From the NCBI GenBank assembly GCA_007130355.1, contig SLSQ01000061.1, forward strand, positions 1 through 36,804: 36,804 nucleotides of DNA, given 5' to 3'. Within the stretch, counting starts at the first letter, position 1. The number at the start of each line of letters is the position of its first letter. The translations under genes were made by a program, and so were the position numbers. The notes under the pieces were generated by a model. That model was not told the origin of the DNA and ran no database searches. It saw only the letters and a program-made list of their open reading frames with translations. Shown here piece by piece: positions 1 to 8,254 of the stretch. This DNA is from Trueperaceae bacterium (GTDB taxonomy: Bacteria > Deinococcota > Deinococci > Deinococcales > Trueperaceae).

Positions 1-413
1 CCCTTGCGCCGCCCCCCGGCCTGACGCGCCATCGACGCGGCCGCGGGATGGAAGATCGCCGACCCGAGCCCGCCGATGGCGAGCACCAGGAAGAGCGCCC
101 AGACGGTGGGCACGACCGGAAGCAGGCTCATCAGCGCCGAACCGACGATCAGTCCCAGCGCGGCCGTGCGGCGTCGGCCCCAACGGTCGGCGAGGGCTCC
201 GGCGAACGCCTGCAGCACGTTGCTCGAGAACGAGATCAGGGCGACGAACCCGGCCAGCGCCGCCTCGCCCAGGCCGAAGCGGGCCTGGAGCGTCGGCAAC
301 AGTACGGGCAGGATGTTCGCGAAGGCGTCGTTCGTGGCGTGCGCCAACGTCAGCAGCACCGCCACACCGGCACCGCCCGCGGCGGCGGTTCGGCGCGCGG
401 CACGGCTCGTCAT
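1..413 (-). CDS. MFS transporter, fosmidomycin-resistance (Fsr)-like, 3' part outside window
   Basis: N-terminal 137 residues of a major facilitator superfamily exporter; the C-terminal two thirds lie beyond position 1. The ATG is at 413-411, only 4 nt after the stop of the acetyltransferase gene, so the two are probably cotranscribed. Visible hallmarks are an N-terminal membrane helix with a THATND-like segment (LAHATNDAFANILPVLLP), a cytoplasmic loop ADRWGRRR equivalent to MFS motif A, and a GSAIFHPAAASMAR segment. The HxxND and the GSAIFHPEA-type strings are characteristic of the Fsr (fosmidomycin resistance) subgroup of drug exporters. The likely role is proton-coupled efflux at the inner membrane. 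The substrate cannot be told from this fragment; the Fsr label describes similarity, not proven drug export. Confidence 0.85.
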   Translation of the reverse strand, partial: MTSRAARRTAAAGGAGVAVLLTLAHATNDAFANILPVLLPTLQARFGLGEAALAGFVALISFSSNVLQAFAGALADRWGRRRTAALGLIVGSALMSLLPVVPTVWALFLVLAIGGLGSAIFHPAAASMARQAGGRRK

Positions 414-417
414 CCGG

Positions 418-1224
418 TCAATCTACCCGACGGTCCGGGACGAACCGGTACGGCGTCGTGCGGCCGTGGTCGTGGAACCCGAGACGTTCCAGGATCGGTC
501 GGCTCATCGGACCGGCGTCGACCGCCAGCCAGCGCGCGCCGAGCCGGAGCGCGTGGCGCGCCCGGGCGTGCAGCAGGCGGCGGTAGAGGCCCGAGCCGCG
601 CGCCTCGGGCACGGTCGCTCCGGCCAGCAGGGTCGCGAACGGACTTCCGGGCGTACGGGCCATGGTGCCGGTCGCGACCGGGCGATCGTCGACCCACGCC
701 ACCCAACCGGCCGCCGCCCCCGGGTCGGCGTCGTGCAGACCCCGCAGGCGCCCCACGACGCTGGCGGCGTGCTCCGGCCAGACCGCCTCGTGCACCGCCC
801 GGTACGCCGCCAGGTCGTCCTCGTGGTCCGGTGCGACGCGGCGGAGCCGGACGCCCGGCGCCGTGTCCGTCGCGACCGTGGCCGCGACGACGACGTGGGC
901 GGGCGCGAGGAGGAGCGTCTCCGGTTCCTCCGGCACGAAGCCGGCGGCGCGCAGCCGCGCCCCCAGGTCGGACGGCCGGTCGTGCGCGTACGTCTTCCAC
1001 TCCACCGCTCGGCCCAGGCGCGCGAAGCGGTCGCGCTCCGCCGCGATGACCGCGTCCGGGTCGGGCGCGCCGGCCAGGTCGGACCAGACGATCCAGGCGC
1101 CGCCGTCCGGCTCGAGGTGCCGGATCGTGCGCGCCGTGCGCTCGACCCGCACCGGCGGCAGCGCCGGTCCCCGGCGTTCGTGGCGGTCGAAGCTCGCGAG
1201 CAGATCGTTCGGTTCCGTCGTCAT
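418..1224 (-). CDS. GNAT family N-acetyltransferase
   Basis: 268-residue protein. The C-terminal half (about 130-265) has a GNAT layout: a VAWVDDRPVATGTM beta strand pair, an acetyl-CoA-binding segment at VPEARGSGLYRRLLHARARH (the usual R/Q-x-x-G-x-G/A pattern), and a late GFHDHGRTTPYRF segment typical of the fold end (G-F/Y). The N-terminal half looks like a second, degenerate GNAT repeat, as in two-domain acetyltransferases. The start is placed at ATG 1224-1222 because a TACTCT -10 hexamer sits 8 nt upstream, giving an essentially leaderless mRNA; an in-frame extension to 1320 would run into the divergent gene. It is the first gene of an operon with the MFS exporter. The acyl acceptor is unknown. 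Confidence 0.85.
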   Translation of the reverse strand: MTTEPNDLLASFDRHERRGPALPPVRVERTARTIRHLEPDGGAWIVWSDLAGAPDPDAVIAAERDRFARLGRAVEWKTYAHDRPSDLGARLRAAGFVPEEPETLLLAPAHVVVAATVATDTAPGVRLRRVAPDHEDDLAAYRAVHEAVWPEHAASVVGRLRGLHDADPGAAAGWVAWVDDRPVATGTMARTPGSPFATLLAGATVPEARGSGLYRRLLHARARHALRLGARWLAVDAGPMSRPILERLGFHDHGRTTPYRFVPDRRVD

Positions 1225-1232
1225 CGGCCGAC

Positions 1233-1238
1233 AGAGTA
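1233..1238 (-). promoter_or_regulatory. -10 element (TACTCT) of GNAT/MFS operon
   Basis: Minus-strand TACTCT lies 8 nt before the ATG at 1224. A TANNNT hexamer this close to the start implies transcription beginning at or a few nt before the start codon. No convincing -35 box is seen. Confidence 0.5.
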
Positions 1239-1276
1239 CGTCACGGGGTTCCCGCGACGCTCGAGCCCGTACGCCG

Positions 1277-1282
1277 TAGACT
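1277..1282 (+). promoter_or_regulatory. -10 element (TAGACT) of diguanylate cyclase gene
   Basis: TAGACT lies 10 nt upstream of the ATG at 1293, and no Shine-Dalgarno sequence lies between. This predicts a leaderless or nearly leaderless transcript, divergent from the GNAT operon. The two -10 boxes are about 40 nt apart, so the promoters probably face each other back to back. Confidence 0.5.
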
Positions 1283-1292
1283 GCGGACGACC

Positions 1293-3161
1293 ATGCCGAA
1301 CGAACGGGAATCGACCGCACGCGCTCCGGCCCCGGACGCGCCCGCAGCGGAACGGAGCGCCATCCCGGAGCGGCTGGCGGAGGTCGCCGACCTGCTGCCG
1401 GGCGCCGTCTACCTGTTCCGGCGCGGGCCCGACGGAAGCTACTCGGTCCCGTACGCGAGCGGGCGCATCGAGGAGCTGTTCGACGTTCCCGCCGGTCACG
1501 CCACCGGCGACGTCGGCGAGGTCCTGAAGCGGGTCCACCCGGACGATCTCGGCCCCTACCGCGACTCGGTCGAACGCTCCGCCCGCGACCTCGCGCCGTG
1601 GCGCCACGAGTTCCGCGTGGTGCACGGAGACGGCACGGTGCGCTGGCTGGCCGGACAGGCGACCCCGCGGCGCGAGGAGGACGGCGGCGTCCTCTGGCAC
1701 GGCTACGTCTCGGACGTCACCGAGCGACGCGAGCTGCACGAACGGATGCGCACCCGGACGGCGACGCTGCGGCAGGTGACCGACGCGCTTCACGACGTGG
1801 TGGTCCGCGCCGGTCCGGACGGCACGATCGACTTCGTGACCCCCAGCCTCCGCACGGTCCTGGGCCTCGACCCCGACGACGCGATCGGCATGCCGGTCGC
1901 GTCGCTGTTCGACCCCAGCGCCGAGGCGACGGTCGAACGGATGCTCGCGGAGGGCGCACGACGCCCGGTCGAACTGCGCGGCGCGCGGCCCGACGGGCGC
2001 GACTCGTGGCTCGACGTCTCCTGCCGCACCCTCCCGGACGACACGGGCGGCGGCGCGGTCCTCGCCTGCCGCGACGTCACCCGTCGCGTCGCCGACCGGC
2101 GCGACCTGCAGCGACAGGCGACCCTGCGCCGCACCCTGATCGAGACCACCAACGAGATGTTGGCCGCCTCCCTCGGCGAGGACTTCTACCCGTTCCTGAT
2201 GGAACGCGCGATCGCGGTCGTGCCGGACGCCGAGGCGGGCAGCATGGTGTTCTGGAACGAGCAGGAGGAGCGCTACCGCTTCGTGGCCGCGCAGGGCTTC
2301 GACCTCGAGGTCTTGCGCTCGATTCCGCTCACGCCCGCCGAGTTGGGGCGCAGCGACCCGCCGCGGGTGGTGCGCATCCACGTCCACGACACCGAGGGGC
2401 GGTTGAGTCCGGAGAAGCTCGCACGGTTCGCCCACGCGGGGAACCTCGACCGGATCAAGATGACGCTCAGCGTACCGATCGAGACGGCGGGCCGGCTCCG
2501 GGGCTACCTGAACCTGGACAACTTCCGCGACCGAGAGGCGTTCGGTCCGGACGCGATCGAGGTCGCGGAGCTGCTGACGGCCCAGGTCGGGATCGCGCTG
2601 CAGCGCCTCGAGCTGGAACGCTCCCTGCGGACCGAACGGGCCCGCTACCGGCACCTCGCCGATCACGATCCGCTCACCGACCTGCCGAACCGGCGCCTGT
2701 TCCAGGACCGACTCGCACAGGCGCTCAAGCACGCGCGCCGCAGGAACGGACGCGTCGCGCTGGTGTACGTCGATCTGGACGCCTTCAAAGCCGTGAACGA
2801 CCGTTACGGACACGCGCTGGGCGACGCGCTGCTGACCGCCGTGGCGGGGCGCCTGCAGGAGGGCGTCCGGGAGGAGGACACGGTCGCCCGTCTGGGCGGC
2901 GACGAGTTCGCGGTGGTCCTCGCCGACGTGTCGGGCTCCGAGGCGGCCGAGACCGTCGAACGCAAGCTTCGTGCGGCCGTGGAGCGGCCGCTCGACGCGC
3001 ACGGGGTCCGGCTCCGGCCCCGCGCCAGCGTCGGCTTCGCCCTCCATCCGGACGACGGCGGCGACGGTGAAGCGTTGATGCGCGCGGCCGACGCCGCGAT
3101 GTACCGAGCCAAGCAGGAGCGCCGGTCCGCGACGCGATCCGGAGCGTCCCCCGAGCGCTGA
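1293..3161 (+). CDS. diguanylate cyclase, PAS-PAS-GAF-GGDEF
   Basis: 622-residue cytosolic signalling protein with no membrane segment. Order: disordered N-terminus (1-25), PAS with PAC tail (about 30-150; HEFRVVHGDGTVRWLAGQA), second PAS (about 158-270), GAF (about 285-445), and GGDEF (about 455-615). The cyclase domain looks active: GGDEF at 535-539, DLDAFKAVND with metal-site Asp494/Asp496, and the product-inhibition I-site RxxD (Arg526, Asp529). It should make c-di-GMP from two GTP, tuned by PAS/GAF ligands that cannot be named. The start is the first ATG after a TAGACT -10 box. The gene converges with a second diguanylate cyclase; their stops share one hairpin. Confidence 0.93.
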   Translation: MPNERESTARAPAPDAPAAERSAIPERLAEVADLLPGAVYLFRRGPDGSYSVPYASGRIEELFDVPAGHATGDVGEVLKRVHPDDLGPYRDSVERSARDLAPWRHEFRVVHGDGTVRWLAGQATPRREEDGGVLWHGYVSDVTERRELHERMRTRTATLRQVTDALHDVVVRAGPDGTIDFVTPSLRTVLGLDPDDAIGMPVASLFDPSAEATVERMLAEGARRPVELRGARPDGRDSWLDVSCRTLPDDTGGGAVLACRDVTRRVADRRDLQRQATLRRTLIETTNEMLAASLGEDFYPFLMERAIAVVPDAEAGSMVFWNEQEERYRFVAAQGFDLEVLRSIPLTPAELGRSDPPRVVRIHVHDTEGRLSPEKLARFAHAGNLDRIKMTLSVPIETAGRLRGYLNLDNFRDREAFGPDAIEVAELLTAQVGIALQRLELERSLRTERARYRHLADHDPLTDLPNRRLFQDRLAQALKHARRRNGRVALVYVDLDAFKAVNDRYGHALGDALLTAVAGRLQEGVREEDTVARLGGDEFAVVLADVSGSEAAETVERKLRAAVERPLDAHGVRLRPRASVGFALHPDDGGDGEALMRAADAAMYRAKQERRSATRSGASPER

Positions 3162-3179
3162 ACCGAGGCGCGGTTCAGC
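3157..3179. terminator. bidirectional hairpin containing both stop codons
   Basis: Perfect 9-bp inverted repeat GCTGAACCG / CGGTTCAGC with a 5-nt loop (AGGCG). The TGA of the plus gene (3159-3161) is in one arm and the TGA of the minus gene (3177-3175) is in the other. There is no T-tract on either side. Confidence 0.6.
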
Positions 3180-5121
3180 CGCGGACCGCTTCGGGCGCCT
3201 TCGCGCCGTCCCGGCCATGCTTCTCGCGGTACATGCGGCGGTCGGCCAGGCGCAGGAGCTGGTCGGCCGCGAGGGCGTCGGTCGGGAACGACGCGATCCC
3301 GACGTGCGCGACGAGGCGTCGGCCGCCTTCGCGCACCGTGGCCAGCGCCTCCGCGATCCGGCGTCCGGTCCGGGAGGCGTCGTGATGGCCCTGCTGCGGA
3401 AGGATGGCCAGGAACTCGTCCCCGCCCCAGCGGGCCACGACGTCCCCGGCCCGCACCGTCCGGCGGAGCGCGTCGGCTGCGGCGTTCAGCGCCCGATCGC
3501 CGGCGGCGTGTCCGAACCGATCGTTGATCGCCTTGAAGGCGCCGAGGTCGATCACGACCACCGCCACCGGTTGGTCGGCGCGTTCGGCGCGCGCGAGCGC
3601 GCGGTGCAGCTCCATCTCGGCGCCGCGACGGTTCAGAAGGCCGGTGAGCGCGTCGGTGACCGCGTCGCGGCGGGCGCGGTCGCGGTCGTGCGCGACGCGC
3701 AGCAGGGTGCGGGCGGTCAGCGACCACTGGCGCGCCATCCGCACCGAGTCGCGCCCGAACGCCGTGGCCCGGGTCGCGGAGTGCAGCACCAGGAGCGCGT
3801 CGACCGAGGTGCCGACCCGGACCGGAACGGTGAGGTCGGCGCGCACCCGTCCCAACGACGCGTCGAGCCCCGCCTCGCGACCGAGGCCGATGCGGCGCGC
3901 CATGCGCAGGTACCGCCCCCCCTGGGTCGCCAGGACCCGTGGAGCGGCCTCGCCCCAGGTCGCGCCCTCGGGGTCGTACCAGGCGCGCGCTTCGGCGTCG
4001 CCGACCCGCAGATCGTCGAGCGCGCCGAGGTCGTAGCCGAGCGTGGCCCGGAAGACGAAGGCGTCGCCCTCCGCCTCGCGCGCCAGGAGCGCCCCCGCGT
4101 CGGCGCCGGGGACCGACTCGATCGCGGTCTCGAGCAGCAGCGGGTGGAGCGCCTGGGTCGGCAGGTCCGGCAGGCGCTCCTGGAGCGAGATCATGCGCTC
4201 CTCCGCCTCGATCGTGGCCGCCCGCTCGAGCGCGGTCGCCAGCACCGGCGCGACGCCGCGGATCAGGGCCAGGTCGCCGCCGTACGGCGGTTCCGCTTCC
4301 GGGAACGACAGCGCCAGGACCCAGCGCGGCGCGTCGCGGCGACCGATCGGCGTGACCGACACGTGCGGATCGATCGGCAGGTCGGGCAGTGCGGCGCCGG
4401 AATCGGCGTACGGCGAAGCGAACACGGGCACGTCGTCCAGCAGCGCGCGCCACGCCAGGCCGGTCCCGCGTGGAAGGCCGGACGCGAGCGCTTCGCGGCG
4501 GGCGATCGCGCCCGCGCCGACGTCGGCCAGGACGTGCAGACGTCCGCCCCGGTCGACCAGCAACGCGCCGGCGCTGGCGCCGACCGCGTCCGTCAGGCGG
4601 CCGAGCGCCGCGGCCGCGACCGACTGGCTGCCGTCGGCGACCATCGGTAGCTCGGCCAGGTCCGCGGACAGGCGGGCTTGGATCGTGGCGTGCCGCTCGC
4701 GGAGGCGACCGGCGACCCCTTCCGCCAGGCGGATCCCTTCGGTCAGGTCGGCGTCCGGGATCGGCCCGGGACGCGCGACGCGGATCGCCTTGCGGACACC
4801 GCCGGGACAGGCGATCCCGAGCACGACCATCCCGCCGTCCGTGCCGCTCGGCGCGTCGACCCGGACCGGCGCGCCGTCCGCGAAGCAATCGGCCACCGCG
4901 CCGCAGTCGGGCGCGGCCGGAATCCAGGCGGGGCGGACGCCGTCGGGTCCGGAGGCGAGTTCGATGCCGCGCAGGCCGGTGGGGCCGTCCAACACGACGT
5001 CGGCCCACGCGTCCGGCCAGCGCCGGGCGAGCGCGTCCGCGACCCGGGTCCAGACCGGGCAGCGGGACCCGTCGATCGGGACGTCGTCGAAGAGGGGTTC
5101 GTCGTTCCAGCGCCACTGCAC
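3175..5121 (-). CDS. GAF-GGDEF diguanylate cyclase
   Basis: 648-residue cytosolic protein. The N-terminal 480 residues appear to be GAF-like modules: one weak (1-130), then about 160-305 and 325-475. A GGDEF domain occupies about 490-640. Signature GGDEF is at 566-570 (RWGGDEF) and an intact I-site RAGD at 557-560. The first metal Asp (525) is kept, but the usual DxD is D-L-G: Gly527 replaces the second Asp, so activity is probable but not certain. The GTG start (5121-5119) is chosen because AAGGAG lies 8 nt upstream. The ligand of the GAF array is unknown. It faces the other diguanylate cyclase tail to tail, so the pair may be an old duplication of function rather than an operon. Confidence 0.9.
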   Translation of the reverse strand: MQWRWNDEPLFDDVPIDGSRCPVWTRVADALARRWPDAWADVVLDGPTGLRGIELASGPDGVRPAWIPAAPDCGAVADCFADGAPVRVDAPSGTDGGMVVLGIACPGGVRKAIRVARPGPIPDADLTEGIRLAEGVAGRLRERHATIQARLSADLAELPMVADGSQSVAAAALGRLTDAVGASAGALLVDRGGRLHVLADVGAGAIARREALASGLPRGTGLAWRALLDDVPVFASPYADSGAALPDLPIDPHVSVTPIGRRDAPRWVLALSFPEAEPPYGGDLALIRGVAPVLATALERAATIEAEERMISLQERLPDLPTQALHPLLLETAIESVPGADAGALLAREAEGDAFVFRATLGYDLGALDDLRVGDAEARAWYDPEGATWGEAAPRVLATQGGRYLRMARRIGLGREAGLDASLGRVRADLTVPVRVGTSVDALLVLHSATRATAFGRDSVRMARQWSLTARTLLRVAHDRDRARRDAVTDALTGLLNRRGAEMELHRALARAERADQPVAVVVIDLGAFKAINDRFGHAAGDRALNAAADALRRTVRAGDVVARWGGDEFLAILPQQGHHDASRTGRRIAEALATVREGGRRLVAHVGIASFPTDALAADQLLRLADRRMYREKHGRDGAKAPEAVRG

Positions 5122-5244
5122 GCGGCACGCTCCTTCCGCGAGGCTCGCGGTTCCGTGGGGGGAGCCCGTCCACCGCCGTGCGGCGCGGGTCCTCCCCCTC
5201 TAGGATCGAGAGCATGCCCGAGGGGCGCTCCCCGGGTTCTTACG

Positions 5245-5260
5245 CGCGGCGCGGGCCGCG
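5245..5260 (-). terminator. GC hairpin after peptidase gene
   Basis: CGCGGC-GCGG-GCCGCG, a 6-bp stem with a tetraloop, begins 5 nt beyond the stop of the M20 peptidase gene in the minus direction. It has no T-tract. The rest of the 5122-5265 spacer holds only the ribosome binding site of the downstream cyclase. Confidence 0.4.
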
Positions 5261-5265
5261 TCGGG

Positions 5266-6618
5266 TCAGGTCCGGACGCCCGACCAGAGCTCCAGGAAGC
5301 GGACGGTGGCGAGCGTGCCGCGATGCAGGTCGCGGGTCCGCAGGTGCTCGTTCGGTCCGTGGATCCGGCTGCCGGGATAACCGCAACCGATCCCGACGAT
5401 CGGCACGCCGAGGTCGTGCACGAACGGGTGCGCCGGCCCGGAACCGGGGCTGTTCGGCTGCAGCGCCGGCGGAACGCCGTACGTCTCCTCGAGGGCCCGC
5501 ACGGCGTGCGCGAAGAACGGGTCGCTCAGGTCGGAGCGCGCGGCCGGCTCGGCGTGCTGCAGCGGGATCACCCGCACGTCCTGGAACCCGTGCCGGTCGA
5601 GGTGCCGCCGGATCGCGTCGCGCACCGCGACGGGGTCCTGACCCGGCACCAACCGCAAGTCGAGCTTGGCGGTCGCTTCGCACGGAAGCACCGTCTTGGC
5701 GCCCTCGCCGCCGTAGCCGGCGTGGATGCCGTTCACGTTCAGGGTCGGCTCGAGGTACAGCGCCCGCTTCCAGGCGGCGCCGGCGAGGCCGCCCTGCCAC
5801 CGTTCGATGCCGAACGTCCGCGCCAGCTCCACCTCCTCGTCGGGAAGCGCGTCGACGTGCGCGAGCAGCGCGGCGTCGGGCGCCTCGATGCCGTCGCGGA
5901 ACCCTTCGATCGCGACGGTGCCGTCGGCGTCGCGGAGGCTGGCGACGGCGGCGCTCATGCGCCAGGCGGCGTCGTCGGCGACGGAGCCGAAGCTCGAGTG
6001 CAGGTCGCGGTCGGCGGTACGGACGTGCAGCTCGACGGTGACGATCCCCTTCATGCCGGCGAAGCTGACGGGACGCTCCGAGGCGTCGACGCCGCCGAAC
6101 TCCCAGAGGCACCCGTCGGCCCGCAAGGCGTCCCGGTGCGTGCGGACGTACTCCGGCAGGTGGGGGCTGCCGATCTCCTCCTCGCCCTCGATCAGGAAGG
6201 CGACGCCGAACGGAAGCGCTCCGTGCCGCTCGCGGAACGTCCGGAACGCCGCCAGGCGGGAGACCAGCTCGCCCTTGTCGTCGGCCGCGCCGCGGCCGTA
6301 GAGCGCGCCGTCCCGTTCGGTGAGCTCGAACGGAGGGGAGTCCCACGCTTCGACAGGGTCTTCGGGCTGGACGTCGTAGTGGTTGTAGAGGAGCAGCGTC
6401 GGGGCGCCCGGCACCTCGTGGCGGGCGTGGACCACCGGCGCTCCGCCGGTGTCGTGGAGGACGGGGTCGAACCCGTCCTCACGAAGGATGCCGGCGACCG
6501 CCTCGGCGGTCTCGGGAATGGCCCGCCCGTCAGCGGCGACCGACGGCGACGCCACCAAGCGCCGCAGCCGGTCGACCGCCTGAGCGTAGACCTCGCTCGA
6601 GAGCCGGTCCTCGCTCAC
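5266..6618 (-). CDS. M20 family metallodipeptidase
   Basis: 450-residue zinc peptidase of the M20 (carnosinase/CNDP-like dipeptidase) family, cytosolic. Metal and catalytic residues are visible: His80 and Asp82 in YNHYDVQP, bridging Asp113 in GRGAADDKG, catalytic Glu147 and ligand Glu148 in EGEEEIGS, and a C-terminal ligand His in GSRIHGPNEH. The dimerisation (lid) domain lies between, with the family's HSSFGS stretch. The GTG start overlaps the TGA of the preceding substrate-binding protein gene (GTGA, 4 nt), so the two are translationally coupled. The natural reading is that imported di- or oligopeptides are split inside the cell by this enzyme. Substrate range cannot be read from sequence. 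Confidence 0.93.
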   Translation of the reverse strand: MSEDRLSSEVYAQAVDRLRRLVASPSVAADGRAIPETAEAVAGILREDGFDPVLHDTGGAPVVHARHEVPGAPTLLLYNHYDVQPEDPVEAWDSPPFELTERDGALYGRGAADDKGELVSRLAAFRTFRERHGALPFGVAFLIEGEEEIGSPHLPEYVRTHRDALRADGCLWEFGGVDASERPVSFAGMKGIVTVELHVRTADRDLHSSFGSVADDAAWRMSAAVASLRDADGTVAIEGFRDGIEAPDAALLAHVDALPDEEVELARTFGIERWQGGLAGAAWKRALYLEPTLNVNGIHAGYGGEGAKTVLPCEATAKLDLRLVPGQDPVAVRDAIRRHLDRHGFQDVRVIPLQHAEPAARSDLSDPFFAHAVRALEETYGVPPALQPNSPGSGPAHPFVHDLGVPIVGIGCGYPGSRIHGPNEHLRTRDLHRGTLATVRFLELWSGVRT

Positions 6619-8117
6619 CGCGGGGCGACGTCGATCATCCACAGCCGCTCGTCGGTGCGCGGCTCCCAGTCGATCGCGTCCGACACGCCGTACAGGTCCT
6701 GCGGCTTGTACAGGTAGATCGCGTACGCCCGTTCCGTCATGAGCTCGAGCGCGCCGCGGTACGCCTCGAGGCGCGCGTCGCGGTCGACGGTGCCGCGGCC
6801 GGCGTCGAGGAAGGCGTCGAGGTCGGGGTCGGAGGTGTAGGAGAGGAGCTCGTCGGTGCGGAGCAGCGACGGCAGGATGAAATCGGCGTCCAGTGGCGCG
6901 TTGCCCCAGCCGATCAGGTACAGGTCGGGTGCATTGCCGCTGAACAGGTCGCCGACGTAGGCGCCGTACTCGCGAATCTCGAGGTTCACGTCGATGCCGA
7001 CGGCGCCGAGCTGTTCGGCGACCGCCTGGGCCACGGCGGCGTCGCCGACGTAGCGGCCGTTCGGGCTCTGCAGCGTCAGTTCGAGGCCGCTGGCGTGGCC
7101 GGCCTCCGCGAGCAGCGTGCGGGCCGCGTCGGGGTCGTACGGGAACGGCTCGAACGCCGGGTCGTAGCCGAAGTCGACCTCGGTCAGCAGCGTGGTGGTG
7201 GGCGTGCCGCGACCGTCCAGGATCCCTTCGACGATCCCTTCGACGTCGACCGCCAGGTTCAGGGCGCGCCGCACGCGCGGGTCCTGGAGGGCTTCGTTTC
7301 CGGCGACCGAGTTGATGCCGACGTAGATGGCGCGGGCGCCGTCGACCGCCTTCAGCGACACGTCCGGCGCCGCTTCGAGGACCGGCGCGAGGGAGGGCGG
7401 AATCTGCGCGGCGACGTGCGCTTCGCCCGCCTGCAGGGCCGAGACGCGGGTGACCGCCTCCGGGGCGGGGCGGAAGGTCAGTCCGTCGACCGCCGGAGCG
7501 CCGCGCCAGTGGTCCTCGAACGCCTCGAGCCGCAGCTCGACGTCGCGCTGCCAGGAGACGAAGCGGAAGGCGCCGGTCCCGATCGGATTCCGGCCGAACC
7601 GTTCGGCCGCGCCGTCGCCGTCGAAGGCGTGCGGCGGCACGATCAGCAGCTCGCTGAAGTGGTGCTCCGCGAGCGGCATCGGGCGGGTGGTGCGGAGGGT
7701 CAGTTCGTGATCCCCGTGCACCTCGACCTCCTCGATGAAATCGAAGCCGCCACGGATGGCGGAGCCGGTCTCCTCGTCCAGGATCCGGGCCACGGTGAAC
7801 GCGACCGCCTCGGCCGTGAACGGCGTGTCGTCGTGAAAGAGGACGTCGTCCCGGAGCTCGAAGCGCCAGGTGGTCTCGTCGACCGCCTCCCACGACTCGG
7901 CCAGACCGGGAGCGTAGCCGCCCTCCGCCTCCTTGTCGAGCAGCGCGTCGAAGACGTTGATGAGCACGTTGAAGGTGGGGGTCTCACGGTTCAGGGTGGG
8001 GTCGAGGGTGGCGGCGTCGGCGGACTGCATGACGACCACGTTCTGCGCCGCGGCGCTGGCCGCGAGCAGAAGCGCGGCGACGACCGCGAGGAGTCGGGGG
8101 CGAAGAGGTAGGTGCAT
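6615..8117 (-). CDS. peptide ABC transporter substrate-binding protein (SBP family 5, DppA/OppA-like)
   Basis: 500-residue exported solute-binding protein. It has a Sec signal peptide (residues 1-24, ending ASAAA-Q; no lipobox Cys), then the SBP_bac_5 layout: an early SADAATLDPTL strand, FELRDDVLFHDDTPFTAEAV (the family's R-x-G/D-V-x-F-H-D-G-x-P segment), and NPIGTGAFRFVSW. The family binds di- or oligopeptides, nickel or heme; the coupled peptidase favours peptides. The start ATG has a strong AAGGAAGGA site upstream. Its permeases are transcribed divergently from the same spacer; the ATP-binding subunits are not in the window. Being first in the minus operon, its stop overlaps the peptidase start. 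Confidence 0.93.
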   Translation of the reverse strand: MHLPLRPRLLAVVAALLLAASAAAQNVVVMQSADAATLDPTLNRETPTFNVLINVFDALLDKEAEGGYAPGLAESWEAVDETTWRFELRDDVLFHDDTPFTAEAVAFTVARILDEETGSAIRGGFDFIEEVEVHGDHELTLRTTRPMPLAEHHFSELLIVPPHAFDGDGAAERFGRNPIGTGAFRFVSWQRDVELRLEAFEDHWRGAPAVDGLTFRPAPEAVTRVSALQAGEAHVAAQIPPSLAPVLEAAPDVSLKAVDGARAIYVGINSVAGNEALQDPRVRRALNLAVDVEGIVEGILDGRGTPTTTLLTEVDFGYDPAFEPFPYDPDAARTLLAEAGHASGLELTLQSPNGRYVGDAAVAQAVAEQLGAVGIDVNLEIREYGAYVGDLFSGNAPDLYLIGWGNAPLDADFILPSLLRTDELLSYTSDPDLDAFLDAGRGTVDRDARLEAYRGALELMTERAYAIYLYKPQDLYGVSDAIDWEPRTDERLWMIDVAPR

Positions 8118-8158
8118 CGGTTCCTTCCTTTCGGTACGGAGGGCGGGGGTGCGACGGA

Positions 8159-8172
8159 CCCCTCCGGAGGGG
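8159..8172. promoter_or_regulatory. 14-bp perfect palindrome in divergent peptide-transport spacer
   Basis: CCCCTCCGGAGGGG reads identically on both strands and sits between the two divergent transcription units, 42 nt upstream of the substrate-binding protein start. It could be a dimeric repressor site or simply a GC-rich chance palindrome. Confidence 0.3.
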
Positions 8173-8189
8173 CGACGTCGCGCCGACCC

Positions 8190-8195
8190 ATCGTA
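8190..8195 (-). promoter_or_regulatory. candidate -10 (TACGAT) for substrate-binding protein/peptidase operon
   Basis: Minus-strand TACGAT about 72 nt upstream of the ATG at 8117. It would place the 14-bp palindrome inside the 5' leader. No clear -35 box is seen. Confidence 0.3.
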
Positions 8196-8241
8196 CGCGG
8201 CCCCAGGGCGAAAGGGCGTGAGGCGCAGGCGCCGCGCGGGA

Positions 8242-8247
8242 TAGGCT
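8242..8247 (+). promoter_or_regulatory. -10 element (TAGGCT) of permease operon, leaderless
   Basis: TAGGCT ends 7 nt before the GTG start at 8255 and no ribosome binding site intervenes, which predicts a leaderless mRNA. Confidence 0.5.
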
Positions 8248-8254
8248 GTCCGCC

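Noticed and set aside
48..1527. Long plus-strand open frames antisense to the MFS and GNAT genes
   Set aside because: Arg/Pro/Gly-rich products with no family features; they are frame shadows expected in very GC-rich DNA.
1221..3218. 665-codon minus-strand frame opposite the first diguanylate cyclase
   Set aside because: Composition is Arg/Val/Gln-rich and without motifs, while the plus strand encodes a complete PAS-GAF-GGDEF protein.
5201..5217. Plus-strand TAGGAT followed 8 nt later by an ATG, like the leaderless promoters
   Set aside because: The frame it opens is antisense to the M20 peptidase, Arg-rich and featureless; probably chance.
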